The notes below the pieces were generated by a model, which was not told where the DNA came from, made no database searches, and was given only the letters and a program-made list of their open reading frames with translations. A stretch of DNA of 64,000 bases from JASHUC01 sp963849095 (lineage in GTDB: Bacteria; Pseudomonadota; Gammaproteobacteria; Steroidobacterales; Steroidobacteraceae), in the NCBI GenBank assembly GCA_963849095.1, contig CAWKGA010000002.1:62001-126000 (forward strand), given 5' to 3'. Positions 59,884 to 64,000 of the stretch are shown one piece after another (the stretch's first letter is position 1; every line of letters starts with the position of its first letter). Position numbers and translations under genes: made by a program.

Positions 59884-60921
59884 TCACGGGGCAGGACGAT
59901 AGGCGACGCGATCACCGCGGAAGGTGCAGAACCAGAGTGTCCGTCCGATCTGCACTGTGCTCGTGGCGTCGCCGAATTCTGCGCGTCCCGGCTCTCGGAT
60001 CACGGGTGTCACCGTCATCGACTGCGGGTCTAGCCTCACCGTCGCCCAGCCATCGGGACCGCGGGGATTGCGCGGGCTCAGAAACTGTCCCGTCACGAAG
60101 ATGCTCCCGTCCGACGCCCAGCGCAGGTTGTCGGGGGAGAAATCCACCGTCACGCTCGAGCGCTTACCGCCGCGCGACAGCGCGACGCGATAGATTTCGT
60201 GAGTTCCGTACGCGTTGACGAACAGCCACCGGCGATCGCGCGAGACCACGATTCCGTTGTCGCCCGAGAGTTGCGTGCCGGGCACCTCGCTGAAGCCCCT
60301 GCCGGGACGCCAGCGGTACACGACGCCGTTGATCTGGCCGGACATGACATGCTGCATGCCTTGCTTGTCCCGCGTGTCCAGAAACTTGCTCACCAGCAAC
60401 TCGCCGTCCGGCAGCGCCACGATGGCATTGCCGCTGGCTCCGGGCGGCAGGATGATGCAGCCGACCCATTCCGCCGAGTTCTTGGCCGGGGACAGTCGAA
60501 AGACTTCCACCGACTCACGCCCACCGTGATTCACGGCATAGACGGTCGTCGTCCCGCGGAGGCCGGAGGTCACATCGAGACCGTGGGTCGTGAGCCCCTT
60601 CAGGTCCGGCGCCGTGCAGCCCGCATACCGGGGATCCGGCCGGCTCGCGATCGACAGTTCGACCGGCCGCGCCGTCTTGGCTTCCGTGTCTATCAGGTAC
60701 AGCCCCGCCGAGCCCTGCTTCAGCGAGCTGCCGACCAGCCACCGCCCGCCATCCACGGGCAGGAAGTCCTCGACATTGATGAGCCCGCAGACGAAGCTCA
60801 GATCGCCGGCGGGCGAGCACGAGCCGGCGCTCGTAGACGCGGTCTGCGCCAGTGCCACATTCGACCCGCACAGCGACACGGCCAGCGCGAGCGCGCCGGC
60901 CACGCCGAGGAATGACTTCAT
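59884..60921 (-). CDS. Secreted beta-propeller protein (SMP-30/lactonase-like)
   Basis: 345 residues with a signal peptide (VAGALALAVSLCGSNVALAQ). The rest alternates beta blades: VEDFLPVDGGRWLVGSSLKQGSAGLYLIDT, ALPDGELLVSKFLD, GDNGIVVSRDRRWLFVNAYGTHEIYRV and FSPDNLRWASDGSIFVTGQF resemble SMP-30/gluconolactonase repeats with Asn/Asp metal positions. A periplasmic lactonase or binding role is likely. It overlaps the pirin gene by ATGA. Confidence 0.8.
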   Translation of the reverse strand: MKSFLGVAGALALAVSLCGSNVALAQTASTSAGSCSPAGDLSFVCGLINVEDFLPVDGGRWLVGSSLKQGSAGLYLIDTEAKTARPVELSIASRPDPRYAGCTAPDLKGLTTHGLDVTSGLRGTTTVYAVNHGGRESVEVFRLSPAKNSAEWVGCIILPPGASGNAIVALPDGELLVSKFLDTRDKQGMQHVMSGQINGVVYRWRPGRGFSEVPGTQLSGDNGIVVSRDRRWLFVNAYGTHEIYRVALSRGGKRSSVTVDFSPDNLRWASDGSIFVTGQFLSPRNPRGPDGWATVRLDPQSMTVTPVIREPGRAEFGDATSTVQIGRTLWFCTFRGDRVAYRPAP

Positions 60922-61805
60922 TGCTGGTCTCCCCTGCCCCCCGCCTCCTCGGGCAGCGGGATGAATTCATCATGGTCGCGGTCGGGGAGTTTCATGCGCC
61001 CCGCCTGCCAGTCGGCTTTCGCCTGCTCGATCCGCTCCTTCGAGGAGGAGACGAAGTTCCAGTACAGGAAGCGCTCTCCGAGCGGCTCTCCGCCCAACAG
61101 CATCACGGTCGCCGGCCCCGACGCGGTGAAGCTCACCGCGCCGCTCGCCAGTACCAGCATGACGCCCGCTGCGAAGCGCCGGCCCTCGCACTCGATGGCG
61201 CCGGATGCGACGTAAGCGGCACGATCGGGATGCTCGTCGGGAAGGGCCGCGCGAGCGCCGTCGTTCATGTCGAGATGGACATAGAAAAGCGGCGAATGCG
61301 TCCGGACGTGTGCACTCATGCCGAAGGCGCGGCCGGCGATCAGCCGCCCGTGAACCCCACCGTCCCGCCAGACGGGCAAATCATCGCCCGCGTGATGCGC
61401 AAAGCTGGGCTCGGTCTCCTCGTCGGAATGCGGTAGCGCGACCCACGCTTGAACACCATGCACACGATCGCCTTGCGCGCGCGCCTTCTCGAATCGCTCG
61501 GAATGGGTGATGCCGCGCCCGGCCACCATCCAGTTGACCTCGCCCGGCCGGACGGCCTGCTCCGAGCCGACGCTGTCGCGGTGCATGATCTCGCCGGAAT
61601 ACAGATAGGTGACCGTCGAGAGCCCGATGTGCGGATGAGGACGCACGTCAACCGAGCGCGGCACGCCCGGCCGCATGTCGAGCGGCCCCATATGATCGAG
61701 GAACACGAACGGCCCGACCATCCGCTGCTTGACGAACGGCAGGACACGCCCCACGTCGAACCCGCCGAGGCTACGCCGCCGCCGCTGGATCACCGTCTCA
61801 ATCAT
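60918..61805 (-). CDS. Pirin family protein
   Basis: 295 residues, bicupin. The N-terminal metal site is PHPHIGLSTVTYLYSGEIMHRDSVGSEQAVRPGEVNWMVAGRGITHSER (His/His/His/Glu cluster), followed by the C-terminal cupin with VMLLGGEPLGERFLYWNFVSSSKERIEQAKADW. Pirins include quercetinase-type dioxygenases; the substrate here is unknown. It is in an operon-like run behind two permease genes (13 bp gap) and ahead of the beta-propeller gene. Confidence 0.92.
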   Translation of the reverse strand: MIETVIQRRRRSLGGFDVGRVLPFVKQRMVGPFVFLDHMGPLDMRPGVPRSVDVRPHPHIGLSTVTYLYSGEIMHRDSVGSEQAVRPGEVNWMVAGRGITHSERFEKARAQGDRVHGVQAWVALPHSDEETEPSFAHHAGDDLPVWRDGGVHGRLIAGRAFGMSAHVRTHSPLFYVHLDMNDGARAALPDEHPDRAAYVASGAIECEGRRFAAGVMLVLASGAVSFTASGPATVMLLGGEPLGERFLYWNFVSSSKERIEQAKADWQAGRMKLPDRDHDEFIPLPEEAGGRGDQQ

Positions 61806-61818
61806 GAGCTCGCGAGAC

Positions 61819-62979
61819 TCAAGTGTCCTGCATGGCGAACGCCAAAGGATGGCGTGCGGCGCGGAGCGCAGGAAGCAGTCCGCCGACGAGGCCTATCACG
61901 AGTGCCCAAATGATGCTGATCAGCACGAGGTGCGGGCTCACGTAGAGCGGGAATGTCAGCCCTTCAGCCTTGATGACCTTGCCATCGAAGATGATCCAGG
62001 CAATGAGCGCCCCGACGATCGCGGCCCCGAGCGCAAGCAGCATCCCCTCGATCAGAACCGAGGCGAGCACCGCGTTCGAGCCGAACCCGATCGCGCGCAG
62101 GGTGGCGATCTCGCGCCGCCGCGCATCGACGGATGCGTACAAACTGGACAGAGCGGCGCAGACGGCACCCATCGCCATCACCGTGCCGATGAAGTAGCTC
62201 ACGAAGTCGAGCAAGCCCCGCAGTCCCTTGAACGTCGTCTCCCGATTGGCGGCCTCCGTGTAGACATCCACCTGGAGCGAGGGATCGGCGAGCACCGCCT
62301 GCTTGAACTGCTGGAACGCAGCCGGCGAAGTGAGCATCACGACAAACTGCTGATAGGAGTCTTGTCCGAAGGCGGAAAGCACCGTCTCGCCGTCGCCGAA
62401 CAGGACCTGCTCGAACACCCCCTTGGCATCCTCGAACACCCCCACGATGGTCCATTGCGAGCCGCGAATGTCAATGTGATCGCCCATCTCGACGCCCTGA
62501 TCGAGCCTCTGGGCCACCTTGCTCACCGCGAGCTCGTGCAGCCCGGACCTCGGCCAGTGGCCGGCGAGCATATGAATCTCCGGGTACACGCGGCGATTGG
62601 TCTGGCCGACCAGGTATAGGGTGCCGCGCTCGTTCGCTTTGGTGACAACGTCGACCCCGATCATCCGGCCCGACGTCACGAGCGGAGTGCCGTCCACGTC
62701 ATGCTTGACACCGGGCTCATGCGACAGGACGGAAATCTGCTGGTGCGTAATTCGGCTCTGGAAGGCGCTCAGCGCACCGTGGCTCAGCACCACCGCCCGG
62801 TCTGGCCGCGACTGCCCTGTCTCCCAGAGCTGGGCTCCCTCGCCCATCGACAGCAGTGAGACCAGTACGGCCACGACCGTCATGATGCCGATGACCGTCA
62901 CGAGCGAGGCGCCGAGCCGCGTCGGAATGCTGCGCAGCGCGAACATGGTGAGCGCCGCCGTTTGCCTCAAGTATCGCAT
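61819..62979 (-). CDS. ABC transporter permease, MacB/FtsX type (B' component)
   Basis: 386 residues: N-terminal helix (ASLVTVIGIMTVVAVLVSLLSM), periplasmic domain, three C-terminal FtsX helices and the coupling motif RRREIATLRAIGFGSNAVLASVLIEG. It shares extended identity with the B component at 35151-36332 (DPSLQVDV, REIATLRAIGFG). It follows the A' component by 9 bp, so the two probably heterodimerise. The ATPase subunit is not in the window; it may lie beyond 64000. Confidence 0.87.
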   Translation of the reverse strand: MRYLRQTAALTMFALRSIPTRLGASLVTVIGIMTVVAVLVSLLSMGEGAQLWETGQSRPDRAVVLSHGALSAFQSRITHQQISVLSHEPGVKHDVDGTPLVTSGRMIGVDVVTKANERGTLYLVGQTNRRVYPEIHMLAGHWPRSGLHELAVSKVAQRLDQGVEMGDHIDIRGSQWTIVGVFEDAKGVFEQVLFGDGETVLSAFGQDSYQQFVVMLTSPAAFQQFKQAVLADPSLQVDVYTEAANRETTFKGLRGLLDFVSYFIGTVMAMGAVCAALSSLYASVDARRREIATLRAIGFGSNAVLASVLIEGMLLALGAAIVGALIAWIIFDGKVIKAEGLTFPLYVSPHLVLISIIWALVIGLVGGLLPALRAARHPLAFAMQDT

Positions 62980-62988
62980 TGCTTGACT

Positions 62989-64000
62989 CTAACGCCTCGA
63001 CAAGGCCGTCGCGACCTCGAGTCTCAGGCCGCGCCACGCGGGGATCGCCCCGCTCAAGAGCGCGAGAATGAAGGCACACACGAAGCCTGCAACGATGACA
63101 ATCCCGGGCAAGGAGCCGAGACCGATGAACTGCCGTGCGGCAGGCAGCAGCAGTGCTGCAATGCCAAGTCCAATGGCCGCACCCAGGAGGCAGGAGGTCA
63201 GAGCCTCGGCCAGGATGAGGGTCATGACGCGACGGTCCGAGAAGCCAACTGACTTCAGCACGGCGAGCTCCGGCGTGCGCTCGCGAATGGTCTGCATCAT
63301 GAGCGTGCCTGTCGCGAACAGCAGCGCGAAGAATGCCGCAGCGGTGACCGCATGCGCGAGAAAGTCTATGTCACCGATGCGCTGTACCTGAGAGGCGGCG
63401 AGATCCGATTCGGACTGCGTGCGCGTCTCGTGGGGTGAATTTGCGAAGACCGTATCGATTTCGTGGCCGATGGTCGCGGACCGCTTCGGATCGTTGATCT
63501 GCACCACGAAGGCACCGACCGTATCGCGACTGTCCTGGCGAGCCTCATTGAGATACGCGTAGTTGGCGATGAGATAGTTCGCCGAATCCGGGTTATCGGG
63601 CTCGGTGAAGATGCCGACGATATCGAAGGTCCACGTGCTCGAGCCGTCGCGCTGGAGTATCGGCGACTGGATGGGAATGCGCTGGCCGATCTTCCAGCCG
63701 TACTTTTGTGCGACTTGCTCCCCCACGACCGCTCCCGTGCGAGTGCGGATGAGCGCATCGAGCTGACCTCGCGGAATCACGATCTCGGAGAAAATGCGCG
63801 CGAAGCTTGCCGCATCCACCCCGTTTACGGAGATCTGCTGGTCCGGCCTCTGGTAGATGCCGCCGATGCCGTTCTCGTAGGTCACCGTCACGACGCCAGG
63901 CACCCGCTGGATCGACCCGAGCAGCGCGAAAGGCAGCGAATCGCCGCTGCTCACTCGGCTCAAGACGTACATCCGGTCCGCGTGTGCCTTGGCGATCGCC
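62989..64000 (-). CDS. ABC transporter permease, MacB/FtsX type (A' component, 5' end missing)
   Basis: 337 codons visible, open at the right edge; the ATG at 63972 is internal because the frame continues (AIAKAHADR before MYVLSRVSSG). The periplasmic domain shows VGEQVAQKYGWKIGQRIPIQSPILQRDGSSTWTFDIVGIF, matching VGADVARRYGWKIGDRVAIGTPIWQ of the gene at 33978. FtsX helices and IRERTPELAVLKSVGFS follow. It is paralogous to the A component of the first pair. Confidence 0.85.
   Translation of the reverse strand, partial: AIAKAHADRMYVLSRVSSGDSLPFALLGSIQRVPGVVTVTYENGIGGIYQRPDQQISVNGVDAASFARIFSEIVIPRGQLDALIRTRTGAVVGEQVAQKYGWKIGQRIPIQSPILQRDGSSTWTFDIVGIFTEPDNPDSANYLIANYAYLNEARQDSRDTVGAFVVQINDPKRSATIGHEIDTVFANSPHETRTQSESDLAASQVQRIGDIDFLAHAVTAAAFFALLFATGTLMMQTIRERTPELAVLKSVGFSDRRVMTLILAEALTSCLLGAAIGLGIAALLLPAARQFIGLGSLPGIVIVAGFVCAFILALLSGAIPAWRGLRLEVATALSRR

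Noticed and set aside
1..64000. CRISPR arrays and Cas genes
   Set aside because: No regularly spaced repeats and no Cas-like proteins were seen.

Overview
The window is high-GC bacterial DNA. The gene order hflK-hflX-hfq-miaA-mutL-amiC-tsaE-nnr followed by panC-panB-(dNK)-folK-pcnB is a gammaproteobacterial housekeeping layout. The GC content, the KirBac channel, the membrane-anchored MutS-like protein and the pirin/FtsX-permease neighbourhoods suggest a Nevskiales/Steroidobacterales/Xanthomonadales-like lineage. That placement is inference, because no 16S rRNA gene is present.

Layout. 1-12664: minus-strand housekeeping block (protease modulator, RNA chaperone, tRNA modification, mismatch repair, cell-wall amidase, metabolite repair, pantothenate and folate synthesis, poly(A) polymerase). 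12717-12792: tRNA-Glu(CUC), whose promoter overlaps the pcnB start. 12858-22145: mixed metabolic, transport and regulatory genes, including a CmcJ-like oxidoreductase, Ohr, a MutS-like ATPase, Lgt, KirBac and CsrA. 22616-30072: small-molecule metabolism, including a MocR regulator next to a four-gene operon (APC permease, 2Fe-2S ferredoxin, M24 peptidase, class I amidotransferase) whose members all overlap by ATGA. 30120-31032: decayed DNA (broken CPBP protease gene, IS256-family relic). 31090-37906: a DsbA-like protein divergent from a BlaI/M56 pair, two FtsX-type permeases, and a YtrA-type GntR regulator with a membrane protein.

38272-46095 is an integrative island in tRNA-Arg(CCU). It is bounded by a perfect 49-bp direct repeat of the tRNA 3' half, and its tyrosine integrase lies next to the intact tRNA. 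Its cargo is a HigB toxin with a frameshifted HigA, a sigma factor with a coupled membrane protein, and a second mobile unit. That unit combines a zinc-ribbon protein, a DD(35)E transposase, an ExeA/TnsC-like AAA ATPase and a small acidic protein. It is one of the two best candidates here for a poorly described system; the other is the MocR-linked operon.

46190-59753 is an apparently complete P-type (VirB/D4) conjugation module on the minus strand, transcribed virB2 to virB11, then virD4, a MobA/MobL relaxase and a zinc-ribbon protein, with tight overlaps. It lies on the 5' side of tRNA-Arg, outside the 49-bp repeats, so it is probably a separate ICE or its remnant. 59884-64000 returns to chromosomal-type genes: a beta-propeller protein, a pirin, and a second pair of FtsX-type permeases paralogous to the pair at 33978-36332.
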